A DNA stretch of 64,000 nt. Source: Pleurotus ostreatus/Saccharomyces cerevisiae fusant. Lineage: Eukaryota > Opisthokonta. Location: positions 1 to 64,000 of the forward strand of contig JAMQCK010000028.1 of NCBI GenBank assembly GCA_024196135.1, read 5' to 3'. Shown piece after piece: positions 1 through 10,546 of this stretch. Under the pieces are notes generated by a model. It made no database searches. It was not told the DNA's origin and saw nothing but the letters and a program-made list of their open reading frames with translations. Positions within the stretch are counted from its first letter, which is position 1. Each line of letters opens with the position of its first letter. A program made the position numbers and the translations under genes.

Positions 1-233
1 GCGGGAGCGCTCGGGTAGCGTGTAGTGCGCGTGTAACGACGCGCGCGCGTGAGATCGAATATGTGAATGCCCGCGTCGGAGTTAGACTCAACGACGAGGC
101 GGGAGGCGGCCCTTCCGGTGCCTGCTGCTCAAAGCCTCTCCTATAGGAGGCTGATTCAAGCTGCAGACGATGGTAAGAGTAGAGATGGTGATTATTCCCA
201 ATGCGGCAGGCTGCCTTGCGGCCTGCAATGTAT

Positions 234-1220
234 CTAATCTAATCTACAATGTACACGAAATACGAGCAAAAAGAAAATACTGTACGTATGAGCGTGACTC
301 GAGAGTACCAAGATGGGGTCTCTGGCCAGGATCCCCACATCCATGGAGTTATTGTTGACGAATACACAAAGCTTCTCCTTCTCGCCATGGATGTCCACCT
401 TGGATTCGTGGCGGGTCTTCAGTTCCGTGAAGGGAATGTGGAGAACAAGTGGTATCAGCCACGCAGTGGTCGAAGTTGTCCAGCACGGGCTTGTGTGTAT
501 GTGGGCGCGGTCGGCATGCCCATCGATGCGTAGGTCATCCCCATTCTCCGTGTATACGGTGAGGAAGAAGTCGCGAAGGACTGTGGGGAGACCAGAGTAT
601 GGGGTGCCGTGGAAGGTTCCCATCAAGAAAACTTCGGCATTGGGCTTGCGCGGGTCCGCGCGCCACACTAAACACGGGCGAAGCTTCCCAGCGTATGACT
701 GGTCAGATTTGACGCTGGACACCGAGACTGGACGCGACAATGGCGAGGCGAAGTCTGAGGCAGAAGGAGTCCGAGCACATGGAGATGGCGCAGAGCCAGT
801 GGAGCTACGCGAGAAGGGGGCCTTGACAGTGGACGGCCGAGACGCTGTACGGGGCGTGCCTCCACCTCTCTTCTCATACCACTTTGCTCGTGCGTCGTCC
901 TCGGGAATTAGACGCTTGAAGGCCAATAAGAGCGGCCTGAGCGTCTGTACGACATCACCTGGTTTGACAGGGAGAGCAAGGCGCTTCCCCTCGTCGGTAA
1001 CCTCGGAAAAGTCACAGCTACATAGCTGACGCGCAGCCCCGCCAGAGCCTGGATGTTCTTGAGCATCAACGCAGGCGTCCGTGTGTGGACTGTCGAGGCC
1101 ACCGCTCTGGTTCTCGTCGACTGTGCGGGAAATGAAGTCGTCAGAGGTCCTGAGCTTGTAGACGAAGTTCTCGTCCGTCAAGGACGCGCGAGAATGAAGG
1201 CGCGATTTGTTAGAACTCAT
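234..1220 (-). CDS. uncharacterised fungal protein
   Basis: An open frame of about 328 codons starts at a true ATG (MSSNKSRLHS) and runs to a stop at 234. The N-terminal half is Ser/Pro/Arg-rich with many SP and TP pairs and looks disordered. A more ordered block follows, with motifs such as PCLVWRADPRKP and VFLMGTFHG around residues 180-215. The last 90 residues contain hydrophobic and basic stretches that may be translated intron or 3' UTR, so the true C-terminus could be earlier. I recognise no enzyme domain. The gene is head-to-head with the gene at 1621, about 400 bp apart. A further open stretch at 1290-1592 on the same strand has no ATG of its own and could be an upstream exon. The gene is reasonably supported by codon use; its function is unknown. 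Confidence 0.55.
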   Translation of the reverse strand: MSSNKSRLHSRASLTDENFVYKLRTSDDFISRTVDENQSGGLDSPHTDACVDAQEHPGSGGAARQLCSCDFSEVTDEGKRLALPVKPGDVVQTLRPLLLAFKRLIPEDDARAKWYEKRGGGTPRTASRPSTVKAPFSRSSTGSAPSPCARTPSASDFASPLSRPVSVSSVKSDQSYAGKLRPCLVWRADPRKPNAEVFLMGTFHGTPYSGLPTVLRDFFLTVYTENGDDLRIDGHADRAHIHTSPCWTTSTTAWLIPLVLHIPFTELKTRHESKVDIHGEKEKLCVFVNNNSMDVGILARDPILVLSSHAHTYSIFFLLVFRVHCRLD

Positions 1221-1620
1221 CGATGGGATGAGCTTCAGGCGAGGACTTGAAGTCTATAGCTGGGGTCTGTCGCGCAACATACCAGCTTCTTATAGGACAG
1301 GAGGGCAGCATGGAACCGCTCTATTGCCATTCGAAGCGGACAGTATCAGACGGATATACAGACGGCGCGGTCCCTCTTCGCAGATGGACTCATGGGGAAA
1401 CGCTATGTCGCAGCTTGGTCGCAGCACGCCATTCACCGGTTTGTTCTTGTTAGGCAGCAGCATGGGACTGCGGAAAGCGCCGAAGCGGAACTTAACCCAA
1501 TCTGATTCTTTGCTTCCGCGTCGACCGGGCCTCACCGTCGCAAATCCCACCTTCGGCTCTTCCTCCCCGCTCGCCGTGCTCTCTGGATCCACCCCTCAGA
1601 ATCGTCACTGAACTCGCAAT
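1221..1620. other. divergent intergenic region
   Basis: This is the shared 5' region of two head-to-head genes. It holds an open stretch on the minus strand (1290-1592) that begins at GTG rather than ATG and may be a missed first exon of the left gene. I see no clear TATA box. Confidence 0.4.
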
Positions 1621-2946
1621 ATGCCGTTTCTGTCGCCCATTGCCGGGTCCTACGCTGTCGTCTGGCTCGACCCAGCGGCTTCCCTCAAGAACCTGAATGA
1701 TCCCATCGTCGGAGAAGAGTGCCAGAAAATTAGCTGTGGCAAGTACATCGCTTGTCTTACAGAGGTACGTGGCCACTTTTTGAGGTCATTTCAATCCTGA
1801 CTGTGACGATGCAGCCGAGCAACATGGCAGCCATGGCCATGCGATACTGCCCGTACAGGGTTGATTTTGTTGTTGAGGGGCTGCCCCCGGACGATCCTGA
1901 GAGGTTCTTTCCCCATACCATGTCGATACCCATCCTACCAAACTCCCTGCATCCACTGGGGCGCCGTCCGATTCAAGCCACCCCGCCGCTGCCGTGGGAC
2001 AACTGTTATCACGCGGTCCATTACCACACGGAGGTGCGCTGCCCGATGAGTACGTCTCAAGAGCGCCCCCAGTGCTACCTGTCGCTCCCCGAGGCCCGTG
2101 TACTGGACCGCTACATATTGAACGACGATAGCCACGCTTTCGCGCAAGAACAGGCTCGAGACGCCGGATCGGGTGCTTCCTTTCCGCCCGTTCCCGAGAT
2201 GTCTGATGACCTGCGCGTCGCTATCAAATGCTCGGACGCAAAGCGCCCGACCTCGACGCCATGGTGGCTTGCTCAGCGTCCTCTTAACATCCATCTAGGC
2301 GAGGATACAAGCTCGGACTCGGACCATAAGTCCTCCGAAACACCGTCACGCACTAGAACCTCCTCTATCACGTCTCTCGACACCGATGCGGATATCCGTG
2401 TGATGGAGTCGCTCTTTGGCCCCGGAATGAGGCCCAATTTTCTCCCAATCGTGCAGTTTTCCTACGACTTGACCGAGTTCTCAAGTCCGCCTCACCCCTC
2501 AGGCTTCTTCCAGGAGCTCTCGCAGCTGAAACGGTGCGTTGCGCGTCACAATGTGCGGCGCTTTTAGCTAATATCCTGCAGGATTTTAGCGGACCACGAG
2601 AAGCGCGAAGAACAGAAGATAGCGGAGTTGTTGAGACAGGACGACGAGTACTACTCTCGACTACAGGCGGACAGCCCGCAGTCCAGCGCGCCGTCGCGGC
2701 TCCGTCGATTGGTAGGCTGGCCACGAGATGCTCATGGTGAGTTCTCATGCTACTTCCATTTTCTCGGCGCCGCTAATCATCTCGATAGCGCACGACCTTA
2801 TGTCCAGACTGCGCAAGGTCTGCCACGTGAACCCTCAAAGGCTGCGACTGCGTGCACACATCCAGCGCGGGCGCAATGGGACGCGTTCTTCCGCGCCGAG
2901 GTTTGCTGATAGCCTAGCGCGACGCTGGCTTTTTTATGTCGAATGA
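1621..2946 (+). CDS. uncharacterised fungal protein, four exons
   Basis: The start is the ATG of MPFLSPIAGSYAVVW. Exon 1 ends after ACLTE at about 1764 (GTACGT donor), and exon 2 opens with PSNMAAMAMRYCPYR. Exon 2 ends near 2532 (GTGCGT). Exon 3 (ILADHEKREEQKIAELL) is charged and helical and ends at a GTGAGT near 2736. Exon 4 encodes a basic tail (MSRLRKVCHVN, then LRLRAHIQRGRNG) and ends FYVE-stop at 2946. The middle contains a Ser/Asp-rich disordered patch (DTSSDSDHKSSE). I recognise no catalytic domain. The protein is about 350 residues. The helical segment followed by a basic tail could bind nucleic acid or a partner protein, but that is inference only. Confidence 0.6.
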
Positions 2947-3154
2947 CTTTTCTCGTGCTTTTCGAACGCTCTCGAAGTTCTTTACTGGTATTGCTGTGTA
3001 CTGCTTTCGTGTTGTCAGCTTTCTATAGCTTTCTTATTCGATATGAGATTGTAAGCTTGACGTAAAGGGAACCGCACGTTCATTCTCGTGCAGAGACCGT
3101 CCACAGTCAGGTACTTAACAGAAGCGGAACGTAGGAGTAAAAAGAAAAATGCGA

Positions 3155-3241
3155 TGCTCCCAGCCAGGCTCGAACTGGCGACCGTCGCATGTTATGTTAC
3201 CCATATAAGTACGAAGCGCTAACCAACTGCGCCATGGGGGC
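3155..3241 (-). tRNA. tRNA-Ile(UAU), intron-containing
   Basis: Read on the minus strand, the gene folds as a cloverleaf. The acceptor is GCCCCCA/TGGGAGC with one mismatch, the D-arm stem is GCGC/GCGC, the anticodon stem is TCGTA/TGCGA and the T-arm is GCCAG-TTCGAGC-CTGGC. The anticodon loop begins C-T-TAT-A, giving anticodon UAU. It is interrupted after position 37 by about 13 nt (TGGGTAACATAAC). A run of T residues just downstream on the minus strand (plus-strand 3139-3150) is the expected Pol III terminator. In budding yeast tRNA-Ile(UAU) is likewise an intron-containing gene, which supports the call. Confidence 0.9.
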
Positions 3242-3279
3242 ATACCCGGGAGCAATTCTTGGGCATCCCAGTCCGCCGG

Positions 3280-5823
3280 TCAGTCAGACACCGCGCTTCC
3301 ATTGGCGTTCGTGGGATGCTGCCTCCCGAAGGCGCGCTTTGGATGACTCTGTTGATGATTCAGAGGACGTGCTGTCCCCGAGTCTACATCCCTAAAGCTA
3401 ACCGTCAGCCTCAGCGTCACCCTCCTCGCAGCCGCACTTACACGACCCAGTCGGCGCTCTCGACGACTTCCGCCGGTATGTTGTTGCACGAGATGATCGT
3501 CGTGTACTCGCCACGCCTACCAAGTATTCTTCGACATAAATGTTCTCCAGACTCGCCGGCAGGGCGGCGGTTCAAGACGACCATTCGCACTCTGCCTCGT
3601 GCACCCAGCAGGCGAGCAAAAGCGCGTGCCCTGCAAAACGGTTTTGACTATCAAGCAGAAGACAAAGGGAAGAACGTACGAGATAACACCCTCCTGCTCA
3701 ACAGGGGTCAAAGTCTCCGCACTTGCGCTCGGGGAGTGAAGATCCAACTCGCGAAGCGCCGCTGGTGAGATCGCATTCACCCCGTTGAAACTCATACTCT
3801 GCCCGATGAACGGAGGCACGTCGAGGGCCTTGCTTTGCTCAAGGAGCGCTGAGACGCCGGCCAAGCTGGCTGCCTCGCGGACCAGCATGTCTCCCTCCGA
3901 ACCAGGGTGGGCGCCAAAAAGGATATTCTCGCGAGCCGAGAGCGGGTAGACGACGTCGCGGCGCGCAAGGTACAGGGTGGATTTCCGTAGCTGCCGCGCA
4001 CCATATTCGGTAAGCATTTGGCCGTCAAAGGTCACACTCCCTGAAGCCGGCGGCCTGGATCCTGTCAACAGATCGAGCGTCGCATCCTTTCTGCTGTCCA
4101 CGCTGCCGGTCAGTACGACGAGCTGACCAGATTGAATATCCATGGATATGGCTTGATTGGCGAAGGGTTCGCGATCTGAGGAAGTAACAAAGACATCCCT
4201 ATTGACTGAGTCAGACGAGAGGCGAAGCGCGTCAAGATTCTCACCTCAGCTCGATATGGACGCCTCCATTATGGGGATGATTTGGACGAAGCCCGATACT
4301 CGGAGGGGGTGGATCGACCGTGTCCAGAGTTCCATGAATCATCGTCACGTCGTTAAGTATGTCGCTCAGCCGCCTGGACTGCGCATAACGATCAAGAGCG
4401 CCCATGATGAAGCTGAGCATGCAGGGGACGTAGACGACGAGTGAGGCAGTAGTCGCGGGTTCTACGACAGGGAGGGCGACGGCAGCGACCAATACCTGAA
4501 CAACATCATCAGGATACGGCGTGGATGACAAAAGCAAGCTTACGATTGAAGACTTCCCGAAGAGCGCATAAGGTAGCTCCCAAAGCCAAGACGAAGACGG
4601 ACGCCCCAGTGCGAGATATAGTGCGTCCGCCTTCGCGTCACGAAGGCGTTCGTATATGAGCGCATACTCTATAGCATCGTCAGCTCAAGGGATTGATGAA
4701 TGCTTCGCACTGACCTTCTACAAGCGCGCCGGAGATGCCATTCATGATGATCGATCTACTATATTTCACGTCAAACAGCATCTGGTGAAGCGCGGCTAGA
4801 CGTTGGTAATGCGAGTTCTCCGCCCAGAAAGTATAGCCTACATCTCATAAGCTCTTGCAGGGAGCGATGGCGAATGACTGAGCGCTCACCAACGCCGTTC
4901 AGGAAATTTGGAGGCTTCAACGAGCCGAGAAGCACAGTTATAAGCGCGAAGCCATACACGATAACGACATCTGCCCGCTCGTGTCGGGCGGCCACAGTCG
5001 TCACTGCGACAAGCAGATAGGTTATCTCCAGCAAACACTTTACGGAGTTTACCGCCTCGTCGAAAAGAGTCCAAAGAGGGGACTTGCAAAAATCGAGGGA
5101 CGAGTCGCAAAGGAGAGGTGTGCGCTGAAGGTGATCTTGATGGCGTATGATTGTGTATTCCTCCTGAACGCGCTAAAGCTTACCCTCACGGTCGCCCATG
5201 GTCAGGCCCGAGAGCGCTGGTTAATCAGGTGAGTAGCGAGATATAAGTTTAGATCATGCCACGTACCTCGAGCCAACCTCGGGAAGTAATCTGCATTCGA
5301 GCGCGCCTGCAGTAGAAGGCCGACGTCATGACTGAAACTATCAATTGCTATATCATGACTGCTTACAAGCCACATACCTTATGCGCTCGGCCACGAAGGC
5401 GAGCGCGCTCAGAAGGAACCAAGTACTCAGATATGCGACGACGGCGCGAACGCCGCTACCTGAGAGCCCTTCAGCTTCGATTGCTTTCGTAACCTGGCGA
5501 GGTTGTCAACAGGTCCAAAAAGCCACCGTATCGGCAGAACGCACCTCGAGCAGTACCCCGTCAAGAAGACACAGCGAGCCGGCCGGGAGCAGCGCGATTG
5601 CTCCCTGAGAGCAGAGATATACGATGAGCGCCCCCGGAGACGACCCGTATGTCTCTATCAAAAGGCGCATTGCGACAGGCCGCAAATTATGCCAAGCACG
5701 CCGAAGCCTCGTGACACGCTTGAGCACAGAGACTGAGGGTGTCTTTCCATAGGCGATTCGAAAGATGCCCCAGGTGGTGAAGTTCACGTCGTCCGGTGTA
5801 GCTGGAGACGGGTTGCTAGACAT
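3280..5823 (-). CDS. ABC half-transporter-like protein with degenerate ATPase domain
   Basis: A multi-exon gene starting at MSSNPSPATPDD. It has about six hydrophobic segments, for example VVAYLSTWFLLSALAFVA, EITYLLVAVTTVAA, DVVIVYGFALITVLLG and VVQVLVAAVALPVV. A nucleotide-binding domain follows. The exon pattern and the alignment YPLSARENILFG versus LPLSLRENVLLG show it is a paralogue of the gene at 19426. Every catalytic motif is changed. Walker A reads GSVDSRKDA instead of GxxGxGKST. The signature region reads TLTPVEQE instead of LSGGQ. Walker B reads RMVVLNRRP with no Asp-Glu. The H-loop reads IISCNN. The frame stays open across introns, so it looks like a maintained pseudo-ATPase rather than debris. 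The last exon is 3280 to about 3402. It would be an internal-membrane protein of unknown substrate. Confidence 0.72.
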
Positions 5824-6605
5824 GAGCGTACGAGGGAGAGCAGATCAAGTTCGATAGGGCAGTCACGATGGATACATGGCTGACTTTTGGATACTCACCT
5901 AGACCTCAGCACATCAGTACGCCGACATTATCGGGTACTCGTGTAGGGCACATTCAGACCCAGCGACGAAATTTGTGGGTGCTGAAGGAAATGAATTGGC
6001 TTAGAGTGTGGACCATCGCAGTGGCTTACCGACTTGGGCAATATCTGCGGGTTCTCGGCTGTGGCGTCGTCGACAATGGGCCCCGAAGTATATACCGGGA
6101 GGGAGTTTCCTGCAAGAAGCGAGCTTAGCGGTTGGGCGAGACGGGAGAAGGAGCGACACCCACATTCTTATCGAACGCGCGATCCGCACGTCAGAGTGCC
6201 CACACTCCTGGCGTGCTGTTCCAACCGAAGACAACTTGCCAGTGTGGATAGAAGGAGCTCAATGTTAGAGGGTATGGAGAGACCGACGTTGAACGCTGGA
6301 AGGGACACTCAAAGGCGTGTCAGGTCCGCGGCACAGTCCATCCTCGAACGGCGCCCGCTGATGTCGCAGGTTCGCGCGACTTATAGGATTCAAGTACGGT
6401 TCACAAGCAAAGATTGAGGACGATATCCCGTACTCCTATACAGCTCAACGCCGCGCTCGCGATGATGAATCAGATGATGGTAAGAGCAAAGCCAGGACAC
6501 GCGCCTCGGCATTCTCCGGTGCGCCTGTGATGTCGCCAATCTGGCTGTGCAATGCCAATACGCCGTCCTTCTTGAACCTACTCGTCATCTCCTGGCACGT
6601 ACAAG
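5824..6605. other. intergenic region between divergent genes
   Basis: This is the shared upstream region of the ABC-like gene (minus) and the short F-box gene (plus). Short open frames on the plus strand (5868-6417) overlap one another in different frames and have no coherent exon structure. I see no RNA gene or clear repeat. Confidence 0.4.
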
Positions 6606-7759
6606 ATGAGGAGGTCAGCAAGGTTATCCAGCAAGATAAGCCAGCAGCCGAAGAATCTCAAAGGTAACTCCCAGTATGTTTTCAGCGTACACTGTACAGT
6701 ATCTTGTACGGCGACTAAAAAGCAAGCAGCCAGGTCAATCCACCCGCTTCCAAGCGTCGCAAGCATACGGCGAGCGCTTTGTCTGCATCTATGAAAGGCA
6801 AACTGTCCGCCTTCTCTGACTTGCCCTTGGACATCCTGTACGAGGTAGGTTGCCATCCAGCCTCAGTACAAGCCGCTGTCGCAAACACAAACACCGCAGA
6901 TCCTAAGTCACACACACCCCATCAACCTACTTCAGATCTCCAGAGCCACGAGAACCCTGCGACGCACCCTCATGAGCCGCTCGTCTATCTGGATATGGAA
7001 GCAGAGCTACGCCGCGCATCCGGAATTGCCTGCCGTGCCCGAAGACATGAACATCCCTCAGTTCATGTCTCTGGGCGTCGATACCTTCTGCCACGTAAGC
7101 TAGCCCCAAAGTCACGCACCTCGAGATCTGACTTCTCAATAGTCCTGCCACGGAAAGCGCGCCGATGCGATCTGCTGGACCGCACGGACGCGGTCGTGTC
7201 GGAAATGCTTGCAGAAAACGTGAGTGGAATCCCGGCGCCCTTCGTACTTACCTTCTGATGATGCTGACCACGCACCTCCAGCAGGCACTGGTTCCGGCGA
7301 GAGCAGATGAGGAGCAAGCCCGCGCTGCGAATTATCGGCGAGAGCAATCTCATCTTCCAAAGCATCATGATGTCGCTGTTCCCCTACATAAGGATTACAG
7401 GTAAGTGGTGGAGCAAGTATCGCCGACATACCACTGATCGTAAGCGGAGCAGTACCCAGTCGTCCATCGGGACAGGTTTACTATCTCGCGTCGTCCGTCC
7501 GCGATTTCCTGGAGAAGTTCGATCGCGATGATGTGGCCCATATGACCGCAGCGCAGCGAGACCAATGGCTGACGCCAACGTATGGGGAGATGGAGCGTCT
7601 AGCAGAGGTGAGTGAGGTAGACCAACAGTGTGACCCGAGCGGCTCCTTAGTCAACCACTACAGCACGCGCGAGAATGCGAACAGTGGGTTCAGAGGCTCA
7701 AGAACGAGAGGGGGGCTGAGGAGGCGCGCGCTTTTGAGAGTGAGAGTGCACCGTCCTGA
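6606..7759 (+). CDS. F-box protein, short form with zinc ribbon, C-terminal half absent
   Basis: Exon 1 is 6606-6663 (MRRSARLSSK). The F-box starts in exon 2 with LPLDILYE and resumes at 6900 with ILSHTHPINLLQISRATR, so an intron splits the box exactly as in the paralogues at 15604, 22568 and 37471. The next exon junction splits a CxxC: C-H at the end of exon 3, S-C at the start of exon 4. The second pair is CRKC, giving C-x2-C-x16-C-x2-C. Later exons encode VYYLASSVRDFLEKFDRDD and HARECEQWVQRLKNERG. The frame closes with a stop at 7757-7759, where full-length relatives continue for about 300 more residues with a C2H2 finger. Family logic predicts binding to Skp1 through the F-box. Loss of the C-terminal half could make a receptor without its substrate domain. 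It is convergent with rpn6, whose stop is 133 bp away. Confidence 0.7.
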
Positions 7760-7892
7760 GAAGTCACTATGTTTGTCATTGTGAGTTCATGGCGTCGAAC
7801 GGTCGAGGGTATGGTACCCCATCAATCGTCCAGATAGACACGCAAATACAGGAAGAGATATATTGCAGTCATGCGTGAGTAAAGATACAGTG

Positions 7893-9338
7893 CTATGCGA
7901 TTTTGACGGTCTGCGAAGGACGAGTGAGCCAGCGAATAGGTTTGAACCTCATTGCTCACCTTAGCATACAACGACTCAACGACCTTCCCCACCTGCTGCA
8001 GCGTGTCGATCGCTGCGCCGTATGAGGTCTGAAAGAGACTGTTAGACACGTCGAGGATGCGATGCGATGTCCGCTCACATCCGCCTCGGGCTCGTCGTAC
8101 ACCAACAAGCATCCGCGACCCTGATCCAAGACGCCGGGTAGGACCTTGTCGAGGATCATCTGTGAAAGCCTGTCCATCGTCAGCCTGTCACCCCTTGACT
8201 CACAAACGCCTCCCACTCACTTCGCCTCCACCGCCACCTTGCTCTGCCCGACCTGCTTCGCCACATAGTCGATCTCGACGACCTCATACGGCTCGATGAT
8301 CCGCAACAAGTTCTGTTCGAGGAGCGTGTCGAAGAGGGAGGACAGATGCGAGCGGATCGTCGGGTCCGTCTGCAGCTCGTCCTTGTAGTCGCGCAGCGCC
8401 TTCTGGAACTCGCCGAGGTCGCGGCCCTTGTGCGCGGCGGCGATCGCGCGCATGGCCTCCACGGCGCGCTCGTTCGCGAACTTGCTGCCGAGCTTGTGCG
8501 CGAGGAGGGGACCGACGTCGTCCGGCTATATGTGATGTCAGTAGGTGGCGTTGAGTAGATGAAGCTGATACGCACCGAGTTCGACATAATCTTGCAGAGG
8601 AGCATGTATTTGAAGGCGCCGAGGGCATCGCGTTCTGCATCGGAGCCGCTGAAGCCCTCGAAGGCTTCGTAGAAGTAGGAGTACGATGTCGTCCAGTCCT
8701 TGTCTTCTGCGTGGAGGACACCGGATTGGAGATCGAGGGAGGCTTGGAGGAGGGGAGGGCAGTAGATCGAGTTTGCGGCGGTTCGGGAGGATGTAAGGGC
8801 GGCCTGCAGATGATCAGCAGTAGTTCATGTTCGAGGGGTACGCGCTACGCACCTTCGCCTTTGCGAAGTTCCTGATCCCCTGGTAGACGCGGCTCTCCAG
8901 CAAGTGCACCTCCGTCAAGATCATCTTGTCGTCCAGTCGCCGCAGCTCGCTCAGCAGCGCGTCAATCAGCTTCAGCGCCTTCTGATACTCCCCGAGCTCC
9001 AGGTACAGCGCCCCCAGTCTTGTCTCGAGCGAGTGCTTCAGGAAGATGCGCTTCTCGCCCTTCGCCCATGCGATGTTCTCCTCGAGGACGCGCACTTGTA
9101 CGGGGGTCGAGCCGGGGATCGGGTGGAAGAAGTCGAGGAGGGTTCGGATGAGCTTTGCGGTCTTCGCCTTCGCAGTCGAGCTCATGAAGCCGCGCGAGAG
9201 GGTGATGACTTCGGCCAGGCGCTCTGCATCGCGCTGGTCGCGGTAGAGCGCACCGAGCGCGACTATCGCATCCTCCTTCTCGCGGTCGGTTGCAGTCGCA
9301 CTGCTTGAGAGAGTCGCCTTCAGCTCTGCTTCAGACAT
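7893..9338 (-). CDS. rpn6: 26S proteasome regulatory subunit Rpn6 (PSMD11)
   Basis: Non-ATPase lid subunit of the 26S proteasome, which clamps lid to base and core. The start is the ATG of [12 protein letters not shown] at 9338; the in-frame codons upstream lack an ATG. Exon 1 (to 8853) carries the helical-repeat N-terminus: [33 protein letters not shown] and [19 protein letters not shown]. Exon 2 starts at 8803 and contains [10 protein letters not shown] and [11 protein letters not shown]. The PCI domain follows, with [36 protein letters not shown] and [10 protein letters not shown] segments. The C-terminus matches the family pattern VYDEPEAD, then [21 protein letters not shown], and ends after a short terminal exon (TVKIA). 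Length of about 420 residues is normal. The gene is intact, and one of the safest calls in the window. Confidence 0.93.
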
Positions 9339-10546
9339 GATGGATGGGGAGTTGGTAAATGTCGAGAACAAAAGCGCGTCGAGAGCACCTACTTCCAGGA
9401 TGACGCGTCGCGCGAAGATAGGGGTGGGATTACCGCTTTGGGCAGCGCGACTTAGCCATTCTCGACTTGTCCTCAGCCGCCATGGTCCTCATTCTTCAGG
9501 ATGCCAGCAGCCTCCCTAGCACGCAATACGAGGGAACTCCGTAATCAGAGGGAGTGCTCAGAGGACGTGCTCTCGATGATCTCCTGCGTCCGGCGCTTGC
9601 GATTCTGAGACACGACAGCCACATAGCGCGTCCATGTGCCGCTGCCACCGCGAGTATGCCCGGTCCTCCTGCTCAACCTTCAGATAAGGCCTTCCTTACA
9701 GAGGCCCGAACGCAATACCCTAATAATGGACGCAAAGCGCGCTTGACACGAATATCCGCACATGCTTTGTACGGGCAAAGAGCTCATTGATATTCGTTGC
9801 AATCTACCGATACAAGCTGGACACAAGCTCGACGTTGCTTCGCGCATGGGCTCTCGATGTGGGTGCTTTGCTCGCTTCAATTATCGGCATGCGGAGGTGG
9901 GGTAAGACGCAGGGTAGGGCGGGCGGAGCTGAAGTTCGACCGAGCATGCAGAGTCTCGTGCAAGCAACCCTCCCGGTCTTAGACTTCGTCGCTATGGTAG
10001 CCCAGTAGGCCTGTCTAAGACAACTGACTCTGTCCCAGTCTTTCGAAGTCGCCGGCCACTTACACCTCAGCGCGCCACTGCCAGCCTCGATGCCCGCAGT
10101 GCCCGCACCCTCGCCGAACGTCGCCGCCCCGAACTGATCACTACGCATCACAGCGCCCCCTCTCACGGTTCGAATCCTCCGGTCCTCTGATCCACCAGCC
10201 TTCTTCTATACTTGGAACAAGCACACTTGCTCAAGCGTCGAGATTCGACGCTGCGCAAGATGGCGCGAGTGTGCGCCCGCGAGATCGTCCCGGGTCTCAC
10301 CTCCCAGCGAAGCGCGACGTCTTGGAGCGTCCCGCATCGCCGCCCTCGTGCTCCCCGACCCCGCTCGCGTGGTTCCATTCTGCCCACACTACCCGCGGCT
10401 AACAATAGCGCGCTGGTCTTCGCCGCTCCAACGTGGGGGGCTTTCATAAAAGGCGGCTTGCTTTCGGCCTACAAACCCAACCACCGGTTCCCCCTCGAGA
10501 CGACCTTCGCTAGAAGCCACCCGCTCCTCCTTTGCCACCGACGACC
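9339..10546. other. intergenic region between rpn6 and protease
   Basis: About 1.2 kb containing the divergent promoters of rpn6 (minus) and the aspartic protease (plus). The only distinct element is a TATA-like sequence near 10445. The open frames here are short, overlap on both strands and lack exon structure. Confidence 0.45.
10445..10453 (+). promoter_or_regulatory. TATA-like box of the aspartic protease gene
   Basis: CATAAAAGG lies about 100 bp upstream of the protease ATG, a usual distance for fungal TATA elements. It is followed by a C/T-rich leader. Confidence 0.45.

Noticed and set aside
1290..1592. Minus-strand open stretch as a separate gene
   Set aside because: It begins at GTG, not ATG, and has no domain; at most it is an extra exon of the gene at 234-1220.
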